Origin: Haliclona indistincta
Taxonomy: Eukaryota; Porifera; Demospongiae; Haplosclerida; Chalinidae
NCBI GenBank assembly: GCA_964017065.1
Contig: OZ024786.1
Span: forward strand, 666,888-730,887
Direction of reading: 5' to 3'
Length of the DNA stretch: 64,000 nt
Shown: one piece after another, positions 20,942 to 29,900 of the stretch
How positions within the stretch are numbered: position 1 is the first letter of the stretch
Layout of the letters: each line of letters opens with the position of its first letter
Made by a program: the position numbers and the translations under genes
Notes under the pieces: generated by a model
Told to the model about the DNA's origin: nothing
Database searches by the model: none
What the model saw: only the letters and a program-made list of their open reading frames with translations

Positions 20942-21088
20942 ATGTATTTGCATCAGACACATGTGGCGATTGTGGCGTCTCCATTCTTCTAGAACTCCAG
21001 AAGTGATTTATTAAATTCCTGAGCCATTATAATAAAGTTTTCTATTGTATTAAATTTCGTCATGCAATGATGCAAGCGAACTAATTAC

Positions 21089-21503
21089 CTTTTCCATATC
21101 TTATTGGTGGAGTCGCACAACCACATGTCCTTTAGCTGACTTGACTGATCGTCAACACCTGCGCCGGATCATCACGAACACAGAACCAGCAAGCTGTGAT
21201 GCGGCATGGGCATATCTTCTTTCTGGCCATTGAACAGGACGCAGTGTGCGGAATTGCTTCTTCATCTTGCTCCATGTCTGATAATTATCATAAAGAATTA
21301 TCCATTGAGAGCAAACAAACACACTCACCACTCACTCACCATACAGTCTTTATCCAGTTCAATGATAAATAAATCATCACACAATGACGTCCTTGTTCCT
21401 GTCATACCACCAAACATAGCAGCTCTCTTTCCTCCTGTCGTTAGTGTGAAATCTTCACATGGAGGAGGAGTTTGGCCGGTAACAGCGCATGAACTCCATC
21501 GAT
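21089..21503 (-). pseudogene. Kelch-repeat protein fragment, two exons
   Basis: Minus-strand exon 21340-21503 reads RWSSCAVTGQTPPPCEDFTL followed by GGKRAAMFGGMTG and DDLFIIELDKD, a Kelch blade with its double glycine. A 62-bp GT-AG intron (21278-21339) joins in phase to exon 21089-21277, reading MTWSKMKKQFRTLRPVQWPE then RRYAHAASQL and, after a one-base frame break near 21165, GVDDQSSQLKDMWLCDSTNK. This is about two blades. A full Kelch gene has five to seven, and no more were found on either side. The frame break and missing blades suggest a decayed fragment. Confidence 0.6.
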
Positions 21504-22213
21504 CTGTGTTGCGGGTGGTGATCGACACGCATGTCGCAAAAAATCAATTAACATGCAACAGCAGCCTGCACAATAGCAACTGCTAACAAAAAGTTGTTAG
21601 TAAGCTGGAACAACATAGCTATAGTGAATACTGTATTAACAGCAGCCTGTTTGATCCTGTTTGCTTATGAATATTAAAGAGCAAAATTCATCTACAGTTA
21701 TTTACTAGTCAGTAAACACAGTTCTCTACATGTACACAGAATCAAAAATCTTGTGAGAAAATTCTGAACTTGATTTACGCCATTGGTGTAGTACTGTGAG
21801 CCCCGCCCTCACCGCAGCTTAAAATTACATTAACGTGGGAAACTCCCAAAATTTATTGCACCTCTCATGAATTATGTTTGTGTGGCTGCTGTCAACACCG
21901 CACCAGCATGCTCAGTGGTACTTATTTGGAATAAACAATTCTAATTATAGGCATTGCAATTTAAGCGGAAAATAATAAAAATATTACATCATAATGATGC
22001 ATATAATTATTATTATACTAAAGACTCACTAGTTCTCAAATCGAAGCTCTGGACGAGCTGGTCTTCGTTTTGCAGCGACCCAGAATATAATTATCTGAGG
22101 GTTAAATTAAACAAACCACACCCATATGAATATAATTAGCTTAATGAACCCTGCGGTTGTATTTACATCTCTGAAGCCGCCTATGATAACAGTTAGCTGG
22201 CTATTGTGTGAAA
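21504..22213. other. intergenic, 5' to the PPxY membrane protein
   Basis: A/T-rich. It includes one GAGCCCCGCCCTCACC motif near 21801. No gene seen. The promoter of the next gene should lie in the right part. Confidence 0.4.
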
Positions 22214-23509
22214 ATGCCTGCTAGTGGTGCTGCGGCAGAAGGAGCTGGTCCTGATCACCCGCCGCGTGCTGGAGGCCGATCGGGAGGAGCTGGTACGCGG
22301 CGACTGTGCGTAGCACTTTCCATCGTCATACCATTGATTGAGTGCTGCTTCATTTTTGTCCCTTTGGCAACCACGCTTTCCATAACCAGTGTTCCTTTGG
22401 AAATACCCGCCGTCAGTATTAGCGACACACGGATAGTGTCTTTTCCATGGCCTTCTTCTTTATGCGGTGGTATCACTCTCGTAGACAATTCGAGGAGACC
22501 CGAGTCCCGGATTTTCCTTGTACTTGTAGCACATCCTCCTCCTCTCACTTTATGGATCAACTTCACATTCAGCTCCTCCCTCACGTTGGCTGACAATGCA
22601 TACCACTATTGGAATTACTATCTCCGCCCAAACTCAAACTTTACAACTGAAGTTTGCACTTATCCAAACTCTACCGGTGGTACTTTTTATTTGATCAAGG
22701 GAAGGAATAACTTTCAGAAGTGGGTTAATGTCCCATCCAGTAGCGATGAGGCCCTGGCATTCTTCTCAATAACAAGCTTCCCATGTTCTGCAAGAAGTAA
22801 GCATCGATATTCTTTCCAGGTGCAAGCTGAAGATGAATATTACTTTGTCTACTGCAGCAAACGTAGTAGCATCACGGATCCCATGTCTCTTCTATTAAAT
22901 GTCACAATATCAATTGATCGGTTACAGTATTTAGTTGGACATGCCCTTTTCAACACTGCACCACGTTGTTCAACTTCAAGTTTCCCCGTGGGATCATGCA
23001 CAGTACCACTCACATATGCCAATGCTGGCTCAAACTACAAAGCATTGATTTTTACTGGTCCGCCTATTAATCCAAGTGATAGAGACAGGGCCCGGACTAC
23101 TGACCTTAGCTTGCACTGTGCGTACAGAGCTTGGACATTTGCTGTTGCAGTTATTGTACCATTCATACTGGTAAATGTTATATTTTGCTGCACTTTTGGA
23201 GTGGTGGTAGCAGTTATACTTGCACGAGAGAATAAAGAGGGCTGCAATTCTACACCAGTTCCTACAGTACAACAGCGAGCTCCTAGAATTGAACTTATAC
23301 ATTATATAAGGTCATTTCCAGAGGCTCAAGATTACAATCCTGTCACACTCAATGGAAAGCAAGATCTGACAGCAGTTGCTCCTCCAACATATGGAGACTC
23401 GCTTGCTTATCCCTCCATTCCTAATGATCTGCCCAGTAAACTTTGTGAAGAGTTTCCACCTTCATACGAGTGTTCTACAAACAATAACAAAGTCTGCTAT
23501 TATACATGA
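22214..23509 (+). CDS. two-pass membrane protein with PPxY tail, unrecognised
   Basis: Intronless frame of 431 codons starting at ATG 22214. The N-terminus (about 30 residues) is Gly/Ala/Pro-rich. A hydrophobic span lies at about 31-57 (LCVALSIVIPLIECCFIFVP), then an extracellular-type domain of about 250 residues with several N-x-S/T sites and cysteines. A second span lies at about 307-337 (FAVAVIVPFILVNVIFCCTF) and the remaining ~95 residues form a cytoplasmic tail. The tail carries PPTY near residue 390 and PPSY near 414, ligands of WW domains such as those of NEDD4-type ubiquitin ligases. I recognise no family. The topology suggests both ends are cytosolic. A role as adaptor or receptor regulated by ubiquitination is inference. 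Confidence 0.75.
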   Translation: MPASGAAAEGAGPDHPPRAGGRSGGAGTRRLCVALSIVIPLIECCFIFVPLATTLSITSVPLEIPAVSISDTRIVSFPWPSSLCGGITLVDNSRRPESRIFLVLVAHPPPLTLWINFTFSSSLTLADNAYHYWNYYLRPNSNFTTEVCTYPNSTGGTFYLIKGRNNFQKWVNVPSSSDEALAFFSITSFPCSARSKHRYSFQVQAEDEYYFVYCSKRSSITDPMSLLLNVTISIDRLQYLVGHALFNTAPRCSTSSFPVGSCTVPLTYANAGSNYKALIFTGPPINPSDRDRARTTDLSLHCAYRAWTFAVAVIVPFILVNVIFCCTFGVVVAVILARENKEGCNSTPVPTVQQRAPRIELIHYIRSFPEAQDYNPVTLNGKQDLTAVAPPTYGDSLAYPSIPNDLPSKLCEEFPPSYECSTNNNKVCYYT

Positions 23510-23524
23510 TTACTGTATGTAATA

Positions 23525-23641
23525 GTTATAACACCCCTACGAGGGAATTATCCGATTTACAGTCACGAGCACGAGGGCGCGAAGCGCCCGAGTGCGAGTG
23601 ACTGTAAACGGATAATTCACGAGTATACGGGGTGTTATAAC
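23525..23641. repeat. 117-bp foldback, 15 bp after the PPxY gene
   Basis: GTTATAACACCCC pairs with GGGGTGTTATAAC at the far end, and AATTATCCGATTTACAGTCA with TGACTGTAAACGGATAATT. The centre is CGAGGGCGCGAAGCGCCCGAG. It sits directly in the 3' untranslated region of the preceding gene and could form a strong RNA hairpin if transcribed. Confidence 0.9.
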
Positions 23642-24399
23642 TGATTTATTTCCGTTGCTAACGGTGGCCGCACCGTTGCTAAATGACGTCAGTAAAACCG
23701 CATGGCCACGAGGTAGCTGAGGTCGAGGTCATGGTAGGATCTGCTGTGTAGTGTAGAGACAGCGACCGCAAGGAGAGCGAAGCAAAGTGTGGAAAACAGG
23801 AAAGAAACTATTTATCGTCGTTTTGTGTGTGTCTAGCGCTTCGATCGTGCTATCAAGGGGCGAGTTATGCTACGTGTGGCCGCCGAGACTCGTTACACTA
23901 CGATGTTCTAGGTGTGCTAAGCTAGAAAAAACATTTCTTTAGCTCGTAGGATCTGTGTTGAATACGCTTTCTTGCTCTAAACTAAGTTTTTTGCCGGCAG
24001 TCCGTGACCTTTGCACCGAGGTACCATATCAAACATCAAAGGATAGTATAGTCCTCATGACGTAATCACATGGCACTTTAGTGCGTTTTAAACCACGGGC
24101 GGCAACTTTGATACACCCACGCAACGGGATATAAAATATGTTATAGTGACATAAGTACCTATACCTACACATGTACATGATTGTCATAATAGATTTTATC
24201 CCAAACAATATTTTTACAGGCTTGCATGGCCGCACCAACCAAATTGCGAGTGGACCACAGTAACAATCACATGCATGTGGACCTCTCATCGCCCAACTGA
24301 TGCCGATTGAGAATACTATTTACATTGCACTGTCAGCATTGAATACTCTCTGTTATGAACTCCGGTTTTAAAAATAGCCATGCAGTGATCCAACCTGTC
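23642..24399. other. intergenic with a relic of the GNAT 3' flank
   Basis: Positions 24257-24390 match the duplicated 3' flank of the GNAT units (ACATTGCACTGTCAGCATTG, TTTTAAAAATAGCCATGCA), far from any GNAT copy, so a seventh unit was probably once present. GATACACCCACGCAACGGGA near 24110 resembles the foldback ends at 19308-19733. No gene seen. Confidence 0.5.
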
Positions 24400-24665
24400 A
24401 TACACCTAATTTATCATTTTTAATAGTGAATTGAAGTGCTAAGGATTTGAGGGAGCATGCACAGTCCCTCTTGACCAAAATTCATCCAGTATACTGCCCT
24501 CCAGCTAAAATGCTACACTGTGAGTTTTAGTGTTTCAAAATAACCCAAAACCAGCATTTTCACATCTAGACAAAATGTCTAATCAGTCCCTGAAGATACA
24601 AGATGAATATTTGAGTGTCAAAGAGTGGGCATAAATTGACCATCTGGACCATTTTTAATTGCTCA
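24400..24665. repeat. direct repeat, first copy (second at 25105-25385)
   Basis: Shared blocks include TATACTGCCCTCCAGCTAAAA and TTTTCACA(T/C)CTAG. The copies differ by many substitutions and indels. No frame is conserved. Between them lies the copy of the hAT-associated repeat. Confidence 0.7.
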
Positions 24666-24774
24666 AATATTTGCATAATCATTCCCTTTAGAAAGACTAG
24701 CATTGCATATACCTTCCACGTCTACCGGAAGTAGAAGGGCGAGTGGTAATACCCTGCTCGTCTATAAGGACACT

Positions 24775-25090
24775 TGATTTGATTTGTTCAGCTTCAGTCA
24801 CCCATGACATCACTGCTCACACAAACAGGAAGAGGTGATAGAGAGTGAAACCTACCCTCCATGCCTATGCACCCAGGGTAAAATCCCCCATTTCCTTTAT
24901 CAATGTGTAATCTAATTAAAGCATAGACTAAACTATAGTAATAATAACATGCATAAAGTAGTCAAGCAGGTTCTTGTTACAAGCTATAGCAGTTAGTAGT
25001 GTTTCCAGCACTGCACCGTCCCCACACACCCTCTAGTGGCTGGTCAGTAGGTAGACAGGTACTGTAGCAAGAGAGATCAATACAGAATTA
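24775..25090. repeat. second copy of hAT-associated repeat, lacking the hAT segment
   Basis: Matches 18620-19065 (AGGACACTTGATTTGA, GCATAAAGTAGTCAAGCAGG, GGTCAGTAGGTAGACAGGTA). The stretch encoding the dimerisation motif at 18826-18990 is absent, with the joint near 25010-25020. Confidence 0.75.
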
Positions 25091-25104
25091 TAACTGATAC
25101 ATGA

Positions 25105-25385
25105 TGATCATATACACCTGATTTATAATAGTGATTGAACTACTAAGGTGGGAGCACAGTCCCTCTCATTGACCAAGAATCATTACTCATCTGGTATACT
25201 GCCCTCCAGCTAAAACAGCTACATACACTGTGAAAAGTTAGTCTTTTTAGAGTTTCGAAAGAGCCCACAACCAGAATTTTCACACCTAGGCAAAATGCTC
25301 CTCCTAAATCAGTCCATGAAGATACAGGATGGATATTTGAGCGGACAAAATTTATTGAAATTGACCATTTCCAATAATGAGAAAG
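25105..25385. repeat. direct repeat, second copy
   Basis: Partner of 24400-24665; see there. Confidence 0.7.
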
Positions 25386-25540
25386 TTCAGGTTCCTTCAA
25401 AACTACTTGGTGTACCAGCTTACAAAATTATTCACAGAGCTTGTCAGTCTGTGTACACAGGAAGCTGATTAACACTAATTACATTGTGAATATAATCACT
25501 GTATGATGAATATCATTATCCTGGACATGTGCCATTGGAT

Positions 25541-25571
25541 TCAAGTGTGTGTGTGTGTGTGTGTGTGTGTG
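25541..25571. repeat. (GT)n microsatellite
   Basis: About 15 GT units just outside the retrotransposon's left end. Confidence 0.9.
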
Positions 25572-25613
25572 AGTCAAAACTCGCAGCTGTTCGAAGTGTC
25601 ACCCAAATGCTTG

Positions 25614-25806
25614 TGTAACGCCGGACAGTCTAGACCTGACTTAGTCATGTTCACAGAACAATCACTGTTGTATTTTCATACACATGTCACCTCATCATAT
25701 GACCTAGCCTAACCTTTAAATATGTGTGCATTGACTGTTGCATGAGAGAGTATTTTCTGAGTCATAACTGTTGCACCGTGTTCCCGACGCTCTGGCTAGC
25801 GCTACA
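25614..25806 (+). repeat. 5' LTR
   Basis: Begins TGTAACGCCGGACAG and ends GCGCTACA. Contains CTTTAAATATG near 25714, a possible TATA-like element. No difference from the 3' LTR was seen. Confidence 0.95.
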
Positions 25807-25807
25807 C

Positions 25808-25825
25808 TGGTGGCAGCGGTGGGAT
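25808..25825 (+). other. primer-binding site, tRNA-Leu type
   Basis: TGGTGGCAGCGGTGGGAT begins two bases after the LTR. Its complement, ATCCCACCGCTGCCACCA, is the 3' end of a common eukaryotic tRNA-Leu isoacceptor including CCA (recalled from known tRNA-Leu sequences). The 18-base match looks complete. Confidence 0.8.
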
Positions 25826-26057
25826 ATCAAGAGTCCTGCAGCTCGCAACTTCTGTTGTCAGACGGGTGTCTTCGTCAACTGTCCAGGAGCCCCAAAGCCC
25901 TCGGTTGGCGGAGGGGACAGAGTCCAGCGGCTGGCGTTGTCACCTGTTCTTCACTGTCCTGACCTTGCCCTTAGTGAAGGGCCCTTAAAGGCGAGCTTTG
26001 CTGTACTCTCTGTGTATTTTCCTATCTGCTGTTTTTTTCTCTTAGTCACCGCGAATA

Positions 26058-26939
26058 ATGGCAGCTCCTCAGCTTCGCGCTCCACGTCCTTATTCCCTCG
26101 GGGAGGACTTCCAGTTATGGCTGCGTCGGTTCGAAGCATTCGCTAAGGCTGTCAAGACACCGGACGACCAGTTCTGTAATGCTGTTTTGTCTCTGCTAGA
26201 TGATGGTGCGTTCCGGGCGTTCGACCTGTTACGGAATTCAGACGCGCTTGTTGACGCGGCAGACTACAAAGAATTGACTAAAGCGCTCACCGAGAGATTC
26301 AGCCCTGGGACAGCGATGCAGGAGCTACGGTGGCATCTAAGTCAACGAGTTCAGGAGGAAAAAGAGTCACTCGACGAATTCGCAGATGCTCTAATTCACC
26401 TCGCAAATCGTGGTTACCCGGACCAGACTGCTAATTTCAGGATGGAGATAGCTGGAGACAGGTTTATTGCTGGTCTCCGAGATGACCGTCTACAAGAAGC
26501 GCTGATGCAACAAGAGCCGGACAAATTAAAGAATCTGGATGAAGCCCGCAAGGCAGCAAAGAGATTGGAAGCAGCACAGCTAGCTCGGAAGAAGATGCGT
26601 GCTAAGGCAGTGGAAGTCCGGCGAGTTCAGTTCACTGAGCCGACTCTAACTACTCCTGCTGATGTTAATGCTGTTGGAGCCAGAGCTAGGGGCGACGATG
26701 ATTTAGCTGAGGCGGTTCGCCAAAACACCGTGATGTTGCAGCAGTTGCTAACCCAGTTCAACAATCGACAACCTACCGGACGTCGTCCTCCACGTCGACC
26801 ACGCCGACCACCTTTAGGAAGTTGCTGGCGCTGTGGTGAAGAAGGTCACTTCCAGCGAGACTGCCCACATCCTAGCCCACAACCAGCGGGAAACGATCAG
26901 CGACCGACGAATTGGGTCAACCGCCGGTCGCAGAAGTAA
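26058..26939 (+). CDS. gag: retrotransposon Gag polyprotein
   Basis: 293 codons from ATG 26058. The N-terminal and central parts look like a capsid of the Ty3/Gypsy type (LWLRRFEAFAKA, LDEFADALIHLANRGYP). A basic linker follows, then one zinc knuckle CWRCGEEGHFQRDC (C-x2-C-x4-H-x4-C, codons from 26823), which packages RNA. The stop at 26937 is bypassed by the frameshift signal at 26888 to make Gag-Pol. Confidence 0.93.
   Translation: MAAPQLRAPRPYSLGEDFQLWLRRFEAFAKAVKTPDDQFCNAVLSLLDDGAFRAFDLLRNSDALVDAADYKELTKALTERFSPGTAMQELRWHLSQRVQEEKESLDEFADALIHLANRGYPDQTANFRMEIAGDRFIAGLRDDRLQEALMQQEPDKLKNLDEARKAAKRLEAAQLARKKMRAKAVEVRRVQFTEPTLTTPADVNAVGARARGDDDLAEAVRQNTVMLQQLLTQFNNRQPTGRRPPRRPRRPPLGSCWRCGEEGHFQRDCPHPSPQPAGNDQRPTNWVNRRSQK
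26888..26931 (+). promoter_or_regulatory. -1 ribosomal frameshift signal
   Basis: GGGAAAC at 26888-26894 is read G-GGA-AAC in the gag frame, a canonical X-XXY-YYZ slippery heptamer also used by several retroviruses. Five bases later GCGACCG (26900-26906) pairs perfectly with CGGTCGC (26925-26931) around an 18-base loop. A one-base slip moves ribosomes into the pol frame, which is open here after a TAG shortly upstream. Spacing, phase and stem all fit. Confidence 0.8.
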
Positions 26940-29900
26940 CTGACCTCAACCCCCTTCACATATCCAGTACCTCCCTTCAGCAGTCCATCTTTGTCAACGG
27001 GGTGGTTCAGAAGAGGCCAATATCTCTACTTGTAGATACTGGGTCGGCGATTACCATTATTCATGAACGAGTATGGTGTCCTCCGCAGAGTGGTCTACGA
27101 AAAGTGAACAGACCAGTACTAGCAGCAAACGGAGGACCTCTATCCATCCTTGGACAGACAGAAGTCCGCATAGTGATTGCCGGAAAAGAGTTCTCACATC
27201 AAGTTCTGATCGCTGGAGACATTACCCAGGAGTGTATACTCGGTGCCGATTTCTTGACCACACATGGATTTGTCATCGACTTGGGAAACCATGTGCTGCG
27301 TGTCGGAGAGACTTCTACTCCTCTGCTTAGTTCAAAGACACCACTTGCCTCCAGCTACCATGTCTCTGTTGGTGAGACTTTTGTTGTTCACCCGGGAGAA
27401 GAGAGACTGTGTAAAGCTAATATCAGTTGTGAATATCCCTCTCTTGCAGGTACTACAGGTGTGGTGGAAGCTCAGGAGGGAATCGAAGAGAAGCATCAGA
27501 TCCTCTTGGCGCGTGTACTAGCTAACCCTGATCAAGGAACGGTTCCACTGAGAATTGCTAATCTCTCTGGTTCAGCAGTAACACTTTACAAGGGAACCAA
27601 TCTCGCTAAATTTTGTCCCTTGGGTTCGCCAGATCAGGACACCGAGTATGTGGAGCTACCTATGACAGAGTCGACTCCTGATACACATGTCCATCACGTT
27701 GGTCTTCAGCAGTCTCCAGCATCGCTACTTGGAATTGATACCAGAGAGTGGAGTGAACATCAAGTAGAAGCCCTGAATGGACTGGTTAGCGATTTCTCAT
27801 CTGTCTTTTCCTCTGGTAAAAGTGACCTTGGTCGTACTGATAAAATCTATCATCAAATCAACACAGGTGAAGCAGCTCCCATATGTCAAACCCCTCGTCG
27901 GCTTCCCTTTCATAGCAGACAACAAGTCGCTGAGATGCTGGAAGAAATGGGAAGACAAGGTGTTATAGAATCGTCATCTTCTCCATGGGCGTCCCCCATT
28001 GTGCTAGTAAAGAAGAAGGACGGTTCTCTGAGGTTTTGCGTGGACTATCGGAAGCTCAACAAAGTCACTACTCGTGACTCCTATCCGCTTCCAAGGGTTG
28101 ACGACATCCTAGACTCTTTGCATGGTGCCGAATGGTTCACTACACTGGATCTCAGAAGTGGGTATTGGCAAGTGGAAGTTGAACCATCTGACAGACCGAA
28201 AACCGCTTTTACAACACCATATGGACTGTATCAGTTCCGCGTAATGCCTTTCGGTCTATGCAACGCCCCTAGCACCTTTCAACGATTGATGGAGCTGGTA
28301 CTGTCGGGCATGTGCTGGGAGATCTGTTTGATCTACTTGGACGATGTGATTGTCTTCGGACGTAACTGGGATGAACATCTTCAGCGATTACGTCAAGTAT
28401 TGTCCAGACTTCAAGAAGCTCACCTCAAACTCCATCCAGGGAAATGTCAATTTTTTCGCAAATCTGTGTCGTTCCTTGGTCATGTTATCTCTCAGCATGG
28501 TGTGGAGACTGACCCTGTCAAGATTCAAGCAATTACCCACTGGCCTCCTCCGACCAACGCAAAAGAACTCAGGAGTTTTCTTGGACTAGCATCATATTAC
28601 CGACGCTTTATTCCCAAGTTTGCAGAAATAGCAGCACCTCTCTACCGTCTTCAAGAGAAGGAATCTCGTTTCAGCTGGACTGAACCTTGCCAAACAGCCT
28701 TCGATACCTTGAAACAGAAACTCACTACTGCTCCTGTGCTGGCATTCCCTACGCGTGACGGCATGTTTGTGTTAGATACTGATGCTAGTAATATTGCTAT
28801 TGGTGCTGTACTCTCTCAACTGCAGGGCGGCGTGGAGAAGGTTATTGCATATGGTAGCCGGACACTTTCTAAGTCTGAGAGAAACTACTGTGCTACTAGG
28901 CGAGAGCTTCTAGCCCTTGTCTACTTCCTGCGCTATTTCCGAGCTTATCTGCTAGGGAGACCCTTCCACGCTCGAACAGATCATGCTGCACTACAGTGGC
29001 TCCAACAATTCAAAGAACCAGAGGGACAAGTCGCTCGATGGCTGGAGCAGATACAAGAGTTTGACTTCCAAACACTTCATCGTCCGGGAAAACTTCACAC
29101 CAATGCTGATGCTTTGTCCAGAATTGTACCATCTCAAGAAACTGACGCCACAGCAGCAGTGAGCATGGATCCTATCGATACCTCCAATTGGGCACCAGTT
29201 TGGACTGACGAAGATCTTCAACACCAGCAAGCTAATGATCCTGACTTGAAGATCATTTTGGAGTGGATGAAGACCTCCAGTGAGAGACCTGCTTTGGTAC
29301 AAGTAAGCGGTAAAGGTTCTATTGTCCGTTCTCTGTGGGCTCAATGGGACTGCTTGGAGTTGAGAGACAATGTCCTGTATAGGCGTTGGGAAGATAATGT
29401 TGGAAATGTTACAATGTTTCAGTTTGTTGTACCACAGGTCCTGGTTGATGATGTTCTACATGCTCTACATGGAGGAATTGGTGGTGGACACCTCGGAATC
29501 ACGAAGACCCTGAGAAAGATACGAGAGCGTTTCTACTGGCCAGGTCTGCAGAAGGACGTGGAGGATTGGTGTCGAAAGTGTGCGAGGTGTGCTCAAGCCA
29601 AGTCCCCTTCTACCTCAGCAAGAGCTCCTCTGGTTCCAAGTGTGGTCGGAGTACCAATGGAAAGAGTAGCGTTGGACATCATTGGACCATTGCCTAAATC
29701 CAGACGTGGAAACAAATATGTCCTGGTGATCTCTGATTATTTTACTCGCTGGGCAGAAGCTGTCAGTCTTCCGAATCAAGAAGCATCAACAGTGGCTCAA
29801 GCTCTCATGAATGAGTGGATCTGCCGTTATGGAGCTCCCGAATCAATCCATACAGATCAGGGAAGGAACTTCGAGTCCAAGCTGTTCTCTGAGCTCTGTG

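Noticed and set aside
22255..22596. 113-codon minus-strand frame
   Set aside because: Antisense shadow of the PPxY membrane protein gene.
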